A DNA stretch of 64,000 nucleotides. Origin: Liopterus haemorrhoidalis (lineage: Eukaryota; Arthropoda; Insecta; Coleoptera; Dytiscidae). The position numbers and the translations under genes are program-made. How positions within the stretch are numbered: position 1 is the first letter of the stretch; each line of letters begins with the position of its first letter. The notes under the pieces are model-generated. The model made no database searches. It saw only the letters and a list, made by a program, of their open reading frames with translations, and had not been told where the DNA came from. Shown here piece after piece: positions 43,725-54,363 of the stretch. The stretch is taken from positions 16,275,575-16,339,574 of the forward strand of contig OZ020616.1 of the NCBI GenBank assembly GCA_963971575.1. Reading direction: 5' to 3'.

Positions 43725-44131
43725 CAGTCTGTTCCAAACGGTTAAGCGGAACTAGATTTTGCAATCTCGTTACTTTCATCGTTTAAATCGTGCCTTTCGG
43801 CCGTTTTGTTTAAGCTTTGTAAATCATACTTACAATAAACATTTTTGGTTAAGGTTAATATCATTTTAAAATGTCATTTTCTTTATATTTTGATTTTTTG
43901 TGTCATTCTTAATACAAATTTCCCATTAATTTATTTTTTTGTCATTAAAATATCTAAAAAAAAATATTTAATTTTGACATATGTCATTCGTTTCCATGGT
44001 TTCATTGTTGGAATTTTAAATTTTGACATCCCAACGTGAAAAATGAAATAACCCAAGCAAGGTCCCTTCTCGTGACAACCTAAAAGAACTAAATTCCCAT
44101 TTAGTTCCGCTTAACCGTTTGGAACAGACTG
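43725..44131. mobile_element. 407-bp TA-flanked MITE, copy 2
   Basis: Same length and ends as 19904-20310 (CAGTCTGTTCCAAACGGTTA), between TA dinucleotides at 43723-43724 and 44132-44133. Interior blocks TTTCATCGTTTAAATCGTGC and CCATGGTTTCATTGTTGGAA are shared. Confidence 0.85.
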
Positions 44132-44235
44132 TAAATCAGTAATTTTACAAATCTAATAGCTAGGTTATAGACAATTGACAAGATAAGAATTATATATTTA
44201 TGTTGGTACTTCAAATGAACTGAAACACGTGTATA

Positions 44236-44530
44236 AGCTGTTCACTTTTGTAAGAACATACTAGATCTGGTTATTTTGGTTACTTTTATGGTGTGTTACT
44301 GACTTTAAATGTCAATTAAAAATATTCCTTACGCTGTAAAACCGACTTTAGGTTGATAAGGTTATGATCATTATAATTAAGATATCATTTTTCAATATGA
44401 CATATGTCAAATGGATCAACATTTTAAAAAAGTGACATTTTTTAATACCAACATGACATTCAGCTTCAAAGGTGCAAACTATTGTAAACAAAATTCCCTC
44501 GCAGTTTGTTCTTACAAAAGTGAACCGGCT
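44236..44530. mobile_element. second MITE family, copy 1 (about 295 bp)
   Basis: Ends AGCTGTTCACTTTTGTAAGA and TCTTACAAAAGTGAACCGGC-T with about 23 bp of inverted repeat, in a TATA / ATAA setting. The interior is shared with 52192-52481 (GGTTACTTTTATGGTGTGTT). No coding frame. Confidence 0.75.
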
Positions 44531-44640
44531 ATAAGAATATTCACGTAAAAAAATACCAAAAAATTGAAAAATAAATTGTATTAAAACTTTGACAACTTCT
44601 AGTTCAAAGAAAAAAGTTTAGCAAATTGTCGAATAAAGTA

Positions 44641-45047
44641 CAGTCTGTTCCAAACGGTTAAGTGGAACTAAATGGGGATTTAGTTCTTTTAGGTTGTCAC
44701 GAAAAGGGACCTTGCTTGGGTTATTTAATTTTTCACGTTGGGATGTCAAAATTTAAAATTCCAACAATGAAACCATGGAAACGAATGACATATGTCAAAA
44801 TTAAATGTTTTTTTTAGATATTTTAATGACAAAAAAATTAATAAATGGAAAATTTGTATTAAGAATGACACAAAAAATCAAAATATAAAGAAAATGACAT
44901 TTTAAAATGATATTAACCTTAACCAAAAAATGTTTATTGTAAGTATGATTTACAAAGCTTAAACAAAACGGCCGAAAGGCACGATTTAAACGATGAAAGT
45001 AACTAGATTGCAAAATCTAGTTCCGCTTAACCGTTTGGAACAGACTG
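44641..45047. mobile_element. 407-bp TA-flanked MITE, copy 3
   Basis: Opposite in orientation to copy 2 and exactly 407 bp between TA (44639-44640, 45048-45049). The 70-codon minus frame at 44801-45013 also appears, altered, in other copies and is not a gene. Confidence 0.85.
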
Positions 45048-45557
45048 TATAATGTAGAACACGCTTAAAGTTTTAGCCGAGTAAGCGCCATAAATCGCTG
45101 ATATATAAGTATATAGAAATTTAATTTTTATATGATTCAGATATGAGTAAATATGTACAGTTGCTCCCGGTATTTACCCACATCTTATCCATCATTTTAT
45201 ATTTAGCTAAAATTTGATGACCATTGACAAAAAAATATGCTATATTATTTTTTTATTTATTTGTTCATCCCTTTATACGATGCGAAATATAAAATAAAAT
45301 AATTTTTAGTAATTTTAATTTATTACTATCGGTTCGCAGAACTAACGAAAATTTTCACTACCGATTCGCGCGAACCGGTTGAATCCCAACACTGAATTTA
45401 ATCAATATATATATTGATTAAAGGTAACTTTTAGTAAACAAAATGTTTCTTCAGTTTTTATCAATAAAACAGGACGAACTTTTGCATCAAACCAATACAA
45501 AGAAAGCGGCGTGTACGCCGCATACCCAGACCGCACACCATTGCAGTATACTTACAT

Positions 45558-45767
45558 TTAGTAGCAAATAGTGCCTCCACAACCAGTCTTACAGCATAGT
45601 TTATGCGGTGATTCATTGCAGTCTTCATTAGAATTACAAGTAAATGCACATATTCCAGGACCTGACGGTTTTGGACAAGATGGCCCCTTCTTCGACTTAC
45701 ATAGGCCACCTTCAGCAATCGCCGATAAACAGATACATATTAAAACCAAAAGGCAGAAATATTTCAT
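45558..45767 (-). CDS. small secreted WAP (four-disulfide core) domain protein
   Basis: Single-exon frame of 69 residues. Residues 1-19 form a signal peptide (MKYFCLLVLICICLSAIAE). The mature part is one WAP domain: C31-P, C40, C44, the DC pair at 49-50, CC at 58-59, C63-G and C68, in the order C-C-C-DC-CC-CG-C of the family. Members are protease inhibitors, antimicrobial peptides or secreted-fluid and venom components; the sequence does not decide which. A ninth mature cysteine (C23) lies before the domain, so the protein may form a disulfide dimer. The stop is followed by ATGTAAGTA; I see no downstream exon. Host gene. Confidence 0.85.
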   Translation of the reverse strand: MKYFCLLVLICICLSAIAEGGLCKSKKGPSCPKPSGPGICAFTCNSNEDCNESPHKLCCKTGCGGTICY

Positions 45768-45825
45768 TATAAAAATGATTTAAAAAGTATAAATAATAAC
45801 ATAAAAAAATTATACTATGTTTTTA

Positions 45826-45856
45826 AAACTTCTGAACTGGTCAAATTTTTATTTTG
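45826..45856 (-). promoter_or_regulatory. possible core promoter of the WAP gene
   Basis: On the minus strand a TATA-like CAAAATAAAAA (45846-45856) precedes CAGAAGTTT (45826-45834), the same nine bases found before the protease homolog. The block lies 59-67 bp upstream of the ATG. Functional role inferred only. Confidence 0.25.
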
Positions 45857-47656
45857 AATGTTTAAATTCTTAGAAAGACTTCCATTTTATACGAATAGAG
45901 ACCCGTTATGAACAAGATTGTTATTTATTTATTTATATTATTTGCATAAACATATCTAAATCTAAAATTCTTAATCAGTTAATTTACAGTTTAATGGTAC
46001 ATTTGAAATGCATGTTTTTTCTAAGAGTTATGTTTATGGTCAAAAAACCGTTAAATTCATTCTATTTTTTTAAATTTCGTACATTTCGCAGATATCTTCT
46101 TTATATATAAAAGAGAATATTTGTGGCTATGTCCGGAAATTCTAACCCACTTCCAGATATGCTACAGAGTTGAAATTTTGCATACAGGTAGGAAATGCTT
46201 TCATCATAACTAGAAAAATCGAAAATCTCAAAAAAATCCATCAGAAACGAGAAATTAATAATTTTGTTTTTAATTATATTGGACCATCGAAGTATGTATG
46301 ATGTGTTCAGTGAGATCGCGGGAATTTCGTTTCATTGGTTGTTTGGACAACTATAGTAAGTTCGTGGAACATCGGCCAATATCGTTCGGCACGATTAATC
46401 ATTGTTCTGCTATAGGTGATTTTATTCAGTGAATTTAGCAAAATTTATGTTTAGTGTATGCAGAGCGATACTTAAGTCGAGCATCTGTTTTCTGGTTTTT
46501 TATTTTTGCGAATTTTTAAGAATTTTGTTAATTTTATTTATTTATTTTTTATCTATTATTTTATATAGATATTTAAATATAATAGTAAAATATTTTATAT
46601 TTTTATATTTTTTTTTTTCAATTGTATTGATATTATGGGAGTTACAAAGGGACAACCTAAAACTAAACTTTTGAAATATCTCATTTACTATTGACTTGCC
46701 AGCAAAAACGCACATGAGAAAAGTTGTTTAAAATTAAAAAAAACAAATATAATATGTTGTCCTATAAATTATTCAATTGGTTGAGAAGCTGGGATAGGGA
46801 GGAGGGGGGTGGGTGCTAAAACTAAAATACTGGAAATATCTAGCTTATTATTTACTTTACATCAACAATTTATAAAGACATTTTTTTTTTTATTGAAGAA
46901 CGATTATTTTATGTTTAGTATAGTTTTTGAATATTTAGGGGGACAGAGGGAGCGCTACTTATAAACTTGAAATATCTCTCTTATTATTGACTTAACATTA
47001 AACATGTGCATAACAAAAGTTGTTATAATATCAATAATATAAATAAATAAATAAACAAATCTTTCCTTAATATATCAGACCTATAATGAGATATCGACTT
47101 GGTTTTTGGTTCCAAAGGTTACCCATACACATGTACAAAAACGTATTTTGCTCTGATCAACCCATAAACGACAAATCTAGATTCAAGGTTAGTTATAAAA
47201 CGTTTCGTATGGCCTGTGTTTTATTTCTTTTTGGCACATAGACGTCTGTTTAGAATCTGTACATGTATTAAAACTCAAAAACGGCTCATGCCCGATTGCT
47301 AATGTCAGAGTTAAATTTCCTTAACCTGAGTTATATTTAATCTAGATTATTATTTAACTTGAGTTAAAATTTCATTGTGTTGCTAAAGGCATTTCACACA
47401 AGAAGTTAAGTTAACTCAGAATAGTGTCAAAGTTATGGTGAATGCACCTTAAATTGTTAGGTTATAAATATTTTGTGGTTATAAACATCATTTGACAGTT
47501 GGTCACAAAGTGAAAAAGTACCTAATTACTTAAGAAAAGATAGAGATATAAAAACATAGTATAAAAAAAAAAACAGTAAGTATATAATTATATGTATAAC
47601 TACTAATAAAGTAAATTGTTTTATGTAATATGAATGTTGATTTCTTTTAGTTGAAA

Positions 47657-48613
47657 ATGAATAATTTAAATGAAGACGCAACAAATGATAAAAGATTTAG
47701 ATCGAAAAATTTTTCTGAGAGGGAAAAGGAAATATTAGTTGATATTATGCAAAAATTTGCAAATAAAATAGAGAACAAAAATACTGATGCAGTGACAGTT
47801 AAAGAAAAAAATGAAGCATGGGGAAAGATTTCCGAAGAATTCGCTGGATTAGTTGGAGAGAAGCGGACGCCACAGCAGCTGTCCAACTACTACAAAAATT
47901 TAAAGAAAAAACTGCGTCAGAATGTTAGTCGCAACCGCCTCGAACAATTTAAAACAGGAGGTGGGTCTGCGGTTGCCACTAGAATTACTGACGCAGAAGG
48001 AAGGATGCTGGCTATATTAAAGCCCCAACTTGAGCCGCTTAAAAACCCTTTCGACAGCACTGCCATCATTTATGAAGGTATAGTAATATAATAATAGTTG
48101 GACGTGTATAAGGTAAGATTTTAAATTAATTTACTGTTCATAGAATGCATGAACCCAGTAGAAATCCTGTGGAATCCTGAAGAAGCTCCTGTTGACACCT
48201 TTCCATCTCCTTCTCCACCTAAGACCACGCAAGGTACTTGCGAATTAATTGAAATAGACGAAACAAATTTAAACTTAGAAAATATACCAGTTTCACCTTC
48301 AGTGACCCATACAAATAAAAAAATTCAGAAACCTAAAACTTTACGAGCAAAGAAGAGAAAAATTGATGCAGAAGATATATCATCAAAAATTAAAAAAATA
48401 AAGGAAAACAGAGAAGAATATGACAAACAAATGCTAACAATGAAGAGAGAAAAACATGAAATGAATATGAAGATTTTGGATTTGGAATTAAAAGCCAAAG
48501 AAACACTATTTGAAATAGAAAAGGATATAAAAAAGACTGAATTAAGAATATTAAAAAATAAAGAAACTTTGTCCTTAATAGAAATTAAGATTAAAAATAA
48601 AGAAATAGCGTAA
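47657..48613 (+). CDS. Harbinger Myb/SANT-like DNA-binding protein, two coding exons
   Basis: Coding exons 47657-48077 and 48144-48613 with a GT-AG intron (GAAG|GTATAG...TTCATAG|AATGC) give 296 residues. A likely 5'-UTR intron runs 47576-47650 (ACA|GTAAGT...TTTTAG). The N-terminal part (about 10-110) is a Myb/SANT-like trihelix: FSEREKEILVDIMQKFANKI, AWGKISEEFAGL, RTPQQLSNYYKNLKKKLRQ. The C-terminal part (about 210-295) is a Lys/Glu-rich coiled coil. In PIF/Harbinger elements this second protein binds the element and helps the transposase enter the nucleus. I chose ATG 47657; the frame extends six bases upstream only to a TTG. Confidence 0.85.
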
Positions 48614-48628
48614 ATTTTTTGTATTTTT

Positions 48629-49787
48629 TTATGAAAAAAAATTATTTATTAAAATTTGTCTTCTAGTTACATTTGCATTATTGCGCATTGGAACATTATT
48701 TTCAATATTGTCTACATTAATATGAATTTCTTCTTCAAAATCATCTACATCTTTGAAATCTATTGCTAAATTATGCAGTACAGCTACTGCCACTATAATT
48801 ATTGGTACATTCTCCAATTTATTTCTTATTCCCAGTGATAATACTGGAAAACGGCGTTTCCACACACCGAAGCACCTTTCCACAGCATTACGGGTAGAAA
48901 TATGAGCTTGATTATACCTATTAAAAATATATTGATGTAAATAGATATTTAGAAGATCGATATTTATTATTTTTGTCATTCATTGTTATTATTAATTACC
49001 TAATTTCTGCTTCTGTTCTAGGATTTAAAAGTGGCGTTAGTAAAAATTCTGTACAAGTGTACCCTCCATCGCCTAACAAATAAAAATCTTGTCCAAAAGT
49101 TTTCATTTCCAGGTTAGCCTTCAGTGAGCAACCATTAAAAATAGTTGTATCATGAGTAGAGCCTGGCCAACGTGCTACTATGTCACGAATTATTAGTCTA
49201 TGGTCACATACTACTTGGACGTTTAATGAGAAAAATCCTTTTCTGTTTCTATACAGTTCTGCCAGATCACCTCCAGGGGATTGAATTTTTATGTGAGTGC
49301 AGTCGATTAATCCACAGACACCAGGAAATCCATGAGCATCGTAAAACTTAACTTTTATAGTGTTCAGTTGTTCCATACTTGGCATTTTAATAAAGTGAGG
49401 TGCTTGTGCTGCCAACACATAAGAAACTTTTCTTATAATACGACTTGCTGTAGAACAATGTATGTTAACGTTATCTCCTAACATTTTTTGAAACGTGCCA
49501 GTCGCATAAAAACGTAATGTTATCAAAAGTTGATTCATTCCGCTTATTGCAGTTTTGCGGTTTGTTATTGGTTCCCACTGACCATTAATTAATTCTAAAA
49601 TTTGAATTACGGATTCTTTTGTAAATCTAAATCTAGTTTTAAATTCTTCATCATTATATTTTTCAAAAGGATTTTCTCGATTTCGAAAATGTCTTGGTCT
49701 TGGGATACATTGTTCTAATCGTTCTAATGCTTCAATAACTTCATCAAAAGAGGAGGATATGGAAGAGGACTGTGAGGAACTGCTCAT
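48629..49787 (-). CDS. Harbinger DDE transposase (HARBI1-like), two exons, intact
   Basis: Exon 1 is 49787-49000 and exon 2 is 48917-48629, with an 82-bp GT-AG intron (ATTAG|GTAATT...TTAATAG|GTATAA), giving 358 residues. Domains: an N-terminal HTH-like region (about 35-130) and a DDE_Tnp_4 core. The catalytic residues are visible: Asp in VCGLIDCTHIKI, Asp in FYLLGDGGYT, and Glu in STRNAVERCFGVWKRRF just after the splice junction. Joining at the junction restores AEIR|YNQAH, as the family requires. The C-terminal helix block LENVPIIIVAVAVLHNLAID is complete. It cuts and inserts the element at TTA-like targets, with the Myb-like partner. Confidence 0.9.
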
Positions 49788-51144
49788 GGTAAATATAGGA
49801 TCTAAGCATAAAATAAATATGTATAAATATTAAAAATAATATATAAATATTAAAAATAATTGTTTTATTTACATAACCCAACTTTATTACATATGTCAAA
49901 GTTTAAAGTTCATGATACATGATAAAATATCATGTATTTATTGGTACAAACCTGTATTATATTTTATAATTAAAAAAAATATACTTTAATTAATATTAAG
50001 TAATAATTTAACAAATTCAATTGTGTTGAATAGTTGTTTTTCAGAAACGTCACTGTCAAAACTAGAGTTAAAATCGAGGGTTAAATATTAATCCACCCAT
50101 ATTGGAGAGTTAAATATTTTGTTTAATTTAATCCGAGTTAGAACTAACTCGCACATTAGCAACGCATTTTTTGTCATTTTTACTCGGGTTAGTGATAATC
50201 TGAGTTTAAAACATTTAACTCTGACGTTAGCAATCGGGCATTAACCGATTTTAGTGCTATTTGCAACAACGTCTTGCAAATTTGTCTGGATATATTTTAA
50301 GCTATATATCATCGCTGTATGACACCAGGCTTCCGATCAATTAAGAAATATTTAGAAAAAAGTCGGAAAATTTTTCCGTATTATAAAAAAAATATAAAAG
50401 ATACACATATTCAAAATATATATTAACGAATTTTAGGGTTTAATATTGCTACAAAAATGATCCCGACAATATATATCACAAATTTTTTTATTTTCATTTT
50501 TGTCGACAATTATAACGTTAAATGCGCTGTTGAACATTATTGTAACCCCCTAAAGCAATACGAAGAAAAAAACTTCCTTGGGTGGCAAGAATATTTACTA
50601 ACGAAAAAAAGTGCTCCGACCTATATAGGTACGATTTATAAATCAGGAATAATCACGGAGTAATTATAATAAATATCATAATAATTATAATAAATAATTT
50701 CGTAAGGTGCAACATAAAATGTTTCACGTGATCGGCGCTGCATTTGGCGATGAGTGATTCTCACATGGGCATTTTATGTGGCATTTTCCTGGATTAACAC
50801 AACGGTACACTTATACGTGTTGTTACTAAATGTATATGCTACCAATGTTTACAAAGAAGTTCGTACTTAAATTATTTGTATAAGAAGCACATATTAATAC
50901 AATGGTAGATTAAAACAAATAAATATATTTGAATGTAAAACGATTCGCAGCAACCAGTCTTGAACAGATTTCGAAATGGGCCCGATCTAAGCGGGCTACG
51001 ACTATTTTTTTCGGTAGCGAAGCAGCGGGTATACTGCTAGTCTGTCATATATTGCAGTGGTTGGCGAACCTTCTTTTGGATATTACCCAGTGGCGGTTCT
51101 TGCTGTAGAATTGTGGCGGTCGCTAATTTTATCTTATTTTTTAT

Positions 51145-51348
51145 TCAGCCTGTGGATGTCCACTCATGGACGTAGGACTCTGAATTCTTTCCATTTCTTC
51201 CAGTTTTTGGGTAATTGGTGCCATATTCTTCCTGCCACTTTCTTAATATTGTTCAATCATCTCTTCTAAGATCTACTCACTCTACGCTGGAACGTAGTCT
51301 ACGTCTTGGTCTCCAGTTTACTGCTCTATAAGCCCATCGACTGGGATC
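51145..51348 (-). pseudogene. LINE reverse-transcriptase C-terminal tail
   Basis: Minus-strand frame with stops: WAYRAVNWRPRRRLRSSVE, WQEEYGTNYPKTGR, SYVHEWTSTG-stop, a decayed version of the RTE-like tail (LEWRPR...AYVQEW) also present at 39567-40765. Nothing was recognised between 51041 and 51144. Confidence 0.6.
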
Positions 51349-51394
51349 AATTTTATTGAGTAATTTGAGATTTTTTATTAACATATATTAACTA

Positions 51395-51574
51395 CAGGCT
51401 ATTCCAAACGATTAGGCGGAACTAACTGGAATTTTCACTTTTGTAAGTTGTCATTAGTTTTTTTTTTATATATATTGAAGTTGGCTTTTCCTGAACAAAA
51501 TGATCAAAAACTTCAATCAGTAAAAGTTACTAGATTTGAAAATCTAGTTCCGCCTAAACGTTTGGAATAGACCA
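51395..51574. mobile_element. short TA-type MITE (GGCTATTCC subfamily)
   Basis: Ends CAGGCTATTCCAAACGATTA and TTCCGCCTAAACGTTTGGAA; about 180 bp, an internally deleted relative of 22829-24357. Confidence 0.7.
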
Positions 51575-51702
51575 TACACTGTTATACTTTAATGCCCGGT
51601 TTCATAAAGGAATGCTAAATCCTGTGTTAGCTAACACGAAGCTAAAATAACACGCTGTTAAAATTTAACTACATTTCATAAAGAAATTGCATCGGTTTTA
51701 AT

Positions 51703-52066
51703 CAGTGATGGGATTCAATTTGCTCAACAACCGGTTCGCAGGGGAATTTGTTTAAAAACACAAAATTTTCAGAAAATTCAAAATAGTATATTTATTTACC
51801 ACTATCGGTACTGGATTCCAATCTATTAAAGGCAAACCACTCAAATTAATAACCATAATATTACTTATATTTGAAACGATCAGTCTGTTTCGTTTTTCTG
51901 TGCATATATTATTCATAAGGCTAAAGCCTCTTTCAGCTTCTGCTGAACTGACGACTATGGTCATTCCCTGTATCTAAAGTATTTTAACAAGCGGTTCGCC
52001 GAACTTAAAATTTCTTAACAAACGGTTCAGGCGAACCGGTGCGAACCGGCTGAAGCCCATCACTGG
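51703..52066 (-). mobile_element. deleted hAT element with a KIAA1586-like C-terminal remnant
   Basis: 364 bp, ends CAGTGATGGGATTCAA and GCTGAAGCCCATCACTG. Flanks GTTTTAAT / GTTTTAAC are an 8-bp duplication with one change. The frame 51752-51964 (-) encodes VVSSAEAERGFSLMNNICTE and NRLIVSNISNIMVINL, the same transposase C-terminus as at 42962-43620. The 5' transposase region is deleted, leaving both ends. It interrupts an AT-rich repeat starting GCCCGGTTTCATAAAG at about 51594. Confidence 0.85.
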
Positions 52067-52191
52067 TTTTAACATCGTGTTAAGTAATTTTAGTGCTGTG
52101 TTCAGTTTAGGGTTTTTATTAAGTAGATTGGTATGAATATCAATTCACAATTGTCTTAAACGTCAAACAGGCTTATTATAACTTTAGTATA

Positions 52192-52481
52192 AGCTGTTCA
52201 CTTTTGTAAGAACAAACTAGATCTGGTTATTTTGGTTACTTTTATGGTGTGTTACTGACTTTAAATGTCAATTCAAAATATTCCTTACGCTGTTAAACCG
52301 ACTTTAGGTTGATAAGGTTATGATCATTATAATTAAGATATCATTTTTCATTATGACATATGTCAATTCGACATTTTAAAAAAGTGACATTTTTTAATAC
52401 CAACATGACATACAGCTTTAAAGGTGGAAACTATTGAAAACAAAATTTCCTTTTCGTTTGTTCTTACAAAAGTGAACTGCT
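52192..52481. mobile_element. second MITE family, copy 2 (about 290 bp)
   Basis: Ends AGCTGTTCACTTTTGTAAGA and TCTTACAAAAGTGAACTGCT, between TATA on both sides; same interior as 44236-44530. Its right flank TATA supplies the TA used by the next MITE. Confidence 0.8.
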
Positions 52482-52485
52482 TATA

Positions 52486-52892
52486 CAGTCTGTTTCAAAC
52501 GCTTAGGCGGAACTAAATGGGAATTTCGTTCTTTTAGGTTGTCACGACAAGGGACCTTGCTTGGGTTATTTCATTTTTCACGTTGCAATGTCAAAATTTA
52601 AAATAACAACAATGAAACCATGGAAACGAATGACCTATGTCAAAATTAAATTATTTTTTTAATATATTTTAATGACAAAAAAAATAATAAATGGGAAATT
52701 TGTATTAAGAATGACACAAAAAATCAAAATATACAGAAAAAGATAATTTAAATTGATATTAACCTTAACAAAAAATGTGTATTGTAAGTATGATTTACAA
52801 AGCTTAAACAAAACGGTCGAAAAGCACGATTTAAACGATGAAAGTAACTAGATTGCAAAATTTAGTTCCGCTTAACCGTTTGGAACAGACTG
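52486..52892. mobile_element. 407-bp TA-flanked MITE, copy 4
   Basis: Exactly 407 bp between TA (52484-52485, 52893-52894). Left end CAGTCTGTTTCAAACGCTTA, right end TTCCGCTTAACCGTTTGGAA-CAGACTG. Confidence 0.85.
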
Positions 52893-53094
52893 TATATATA
52901 TATATATTTTTTTGTATTATAAAAAAATCATTTCTATATTATTTCGTAACATTTTTTAATGTAGGAAAAAGAGGTAACATATGATTTTATGAGGAAAATA
53001 ATTTAGTATACATTATTTATTTCTTTATGTATTGCATGTAATAAAAAATAGATAAATTACAAAAATGATAACAAATTTATTTTTCTCTTTTAAC

Positions 53095-54060
53095 CTAGTA
53101 AAAACGGTGTTATTAATCGCAGTTCTTGCAGCAGTATTGTTCAGTAAATTTCTGTTTGGTCCAAGCGGAACTGCATCAGAAGCGTCTCCAAGTATTTGAA
53201 TTTCTTCTATAATAGGTGGAGTTTTGTCTTTAAAAAACATTGCCATATTATGTAAAACACAACATGCAATTATTACTGCACGACTTGTGTCCATTTTTTT
53301 TCCTAATCCCATAGACCAGGGATTCTTAAACTTATGTACCCCCTCTTGAACAACATTTTGTTTTGCAGATCCCATCCCAACCCTTGGCATTTTACGTCGT
53401 TCTTGAGACTTAATTTCTGGCTCAATAATCTCATTAGGCACTACGTTAAAATAAATATTAGTATAAGTGTATCGCTGGTTATTTTAATAAATGATCTTGC
53501 GCAATTATAGAGATGAACATTTTTATTAGCATATAGAATAAAAAACATAAAATGAATAAAAATAGTAGTAAAAAGAATTAAAAAAAGTTAAAAATTATAA
53601 TACATTAAATTCATACAAACATTTCTTGGTCAAATATTAGTCAAAATAGATCTTATTATAATATGTTTTCTGTAAATAATTTGCAGTTGAATAAAAGTAA
53701 TTAAATTTTTACTAATTATTGTTTAGTTATGTTAATAACTATTTTTTTTATAATTAGACAACAACAAATACAAAATGTCTTGACCATGTAGGATTTTTAT
53801 TAAATAAGTTATTTCAATAAAAGCGAAAAGATGGGGGATGTAAAGTTAATGTCAACATTGTTGGACCTCCAGGGGTCTGCGGACCACAGTTTAAGAACCG
53901 CTGCCATAGACAAACATGGAAATCGTCTTTTTAAGACTCTGTACGATATTTCTAAGGTATTTCTTGTCAATATGTGTGCTGCGTTGTAGTTCTATTCAGG
54001 GTTAGTGTATGGATTGAGTAAAGGAGTTAATAACCAACTGCAGGGATATCAAATTAAAGG
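53095..54060 (-). pseudogene. Harbinger transposase C-terminal fragment, split by a hAT MITE
   Basis: Upstream block (about 53904-54060): LTPLLNPYTNPE, NYNAAHILTRNTLEIS (catalytic Glu retained), YRVLKRRFPCLSMG. Downstream block (53095-53316): MGLGKKMDTSRAVIIACCVL and HNMAMFFKDKTPPIIEE. The pieces join cleanly once the 587-bp MITE is discounted. A frameshift lies near 54035. No N-terminal part is seen. It is a different subfamily from the intact element at 47289. Confidence 0.85.
53317..53903. mobile_element. non-autonomous hAT element (MITE), copy B
   Basis: Ends CAGGGATTCTTAAACTTATG and CAGTTTAAGAACCGCTG. Perfect 8-bp duplication CCATAGAC (53309-53316, 53904-53911). Same family as 9503-10021, opposite orientation. 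The open frame 53025-53441 is an artefact running from this MITE into the transposase remnant. Confidence 0.9.
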
Positions 54061-54363
54061 ATAGTCATTTAATATACGCGGAAGAGGAATCAGGTGCACA
54101 GCAATGTCTAACAATTCATCTGATGACTCGGAAAATAATTTGCTGGAAAAGAAAACCGATTTAAAGAGGTTATAATCTATTATATTATTAAATATTAATA
54201 AAACTTATACACACGTCTTCCAATATCTGAAATTTTGTATGTAAAAATGTTTATTATAACTTACCTTTTCTATTTTCTGTGGGTACATTCGATTTGACGC
54301 TCCGAGCGTTCCGAGCACGTTCTGTACGCTCAAATGTGTTCGATTTGACGCTCGGAGTACACT

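Larger units (their letters stand above)
42900..45394 (-). mobile_element. hAT element (KIAA1586-like transposase) with three MITEs inside
   Basis: The right end is GCGCGAACCGGTTGAATCCC-AACACTG at 45394, matching the right end of the small relative at 51703-52066. The left end is degraded. Transposase remains occupy 42962-43620; MITEs at 43725, 44236 and 44641 fill most of the rest. Confidence 0.6.
47289..50240. mobile_element. complete PIF/Harbinger transposon, 2952 bp, two genes
   Basis: Terminal inverted repeats start TGCCCGATTGCTAATGTCAG on the left and TGCCCGATTGCTAACGTCAG as complement of the right, about 28 bp. 3-bp flanks TCA / TTA are probably a TTA duplication with one change. Both subterminal regions carry several GAGTTAAAT-type repeats. 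It encodes a Myb/SANT-like protein (+) and a DDE transposase (-) meeting tail to tail at about 48620, the standard two-gene layout of autonomous Harbingers. Both genes look intact, so it could be active or recently so. Confidence 0.9.
46095..51040 (+). mobile_element. Helitron-like element hosting a Harbinger transposon
   Basis: Begins with TC after A (TCTTCTTTATATATAAAAGA at 46095) and ends GCGAAGCAGCGGGTATACTG-CTAG at 51040 followed by T, as Helitrons do. The 3' end closely matches the helicase-bearing Helitron end at 12939. Internal sequence includes AAAACGGCT...AACCGATTTT, a motif recurrent in insect Helitrons, split by the Harbinger. Without the 2.95-kb Harbinger the element is about 2 kb and has no visible RepHel frame, so it is non-autonomous. 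Confidence 0.65.

Noticed and set aside
47651..47656. Upstream start of the Myb/SANT-like protein
   Set aside because: The codon at 47651 is TTG; the first ATG is 47657 and a likely splice acceptor ends at 47650.
53025..53441. Single 138-codon gene
   Set aside because: It is a chance join of hAT MITE sequence and the C-terminus of a Harbinger pseudogene.
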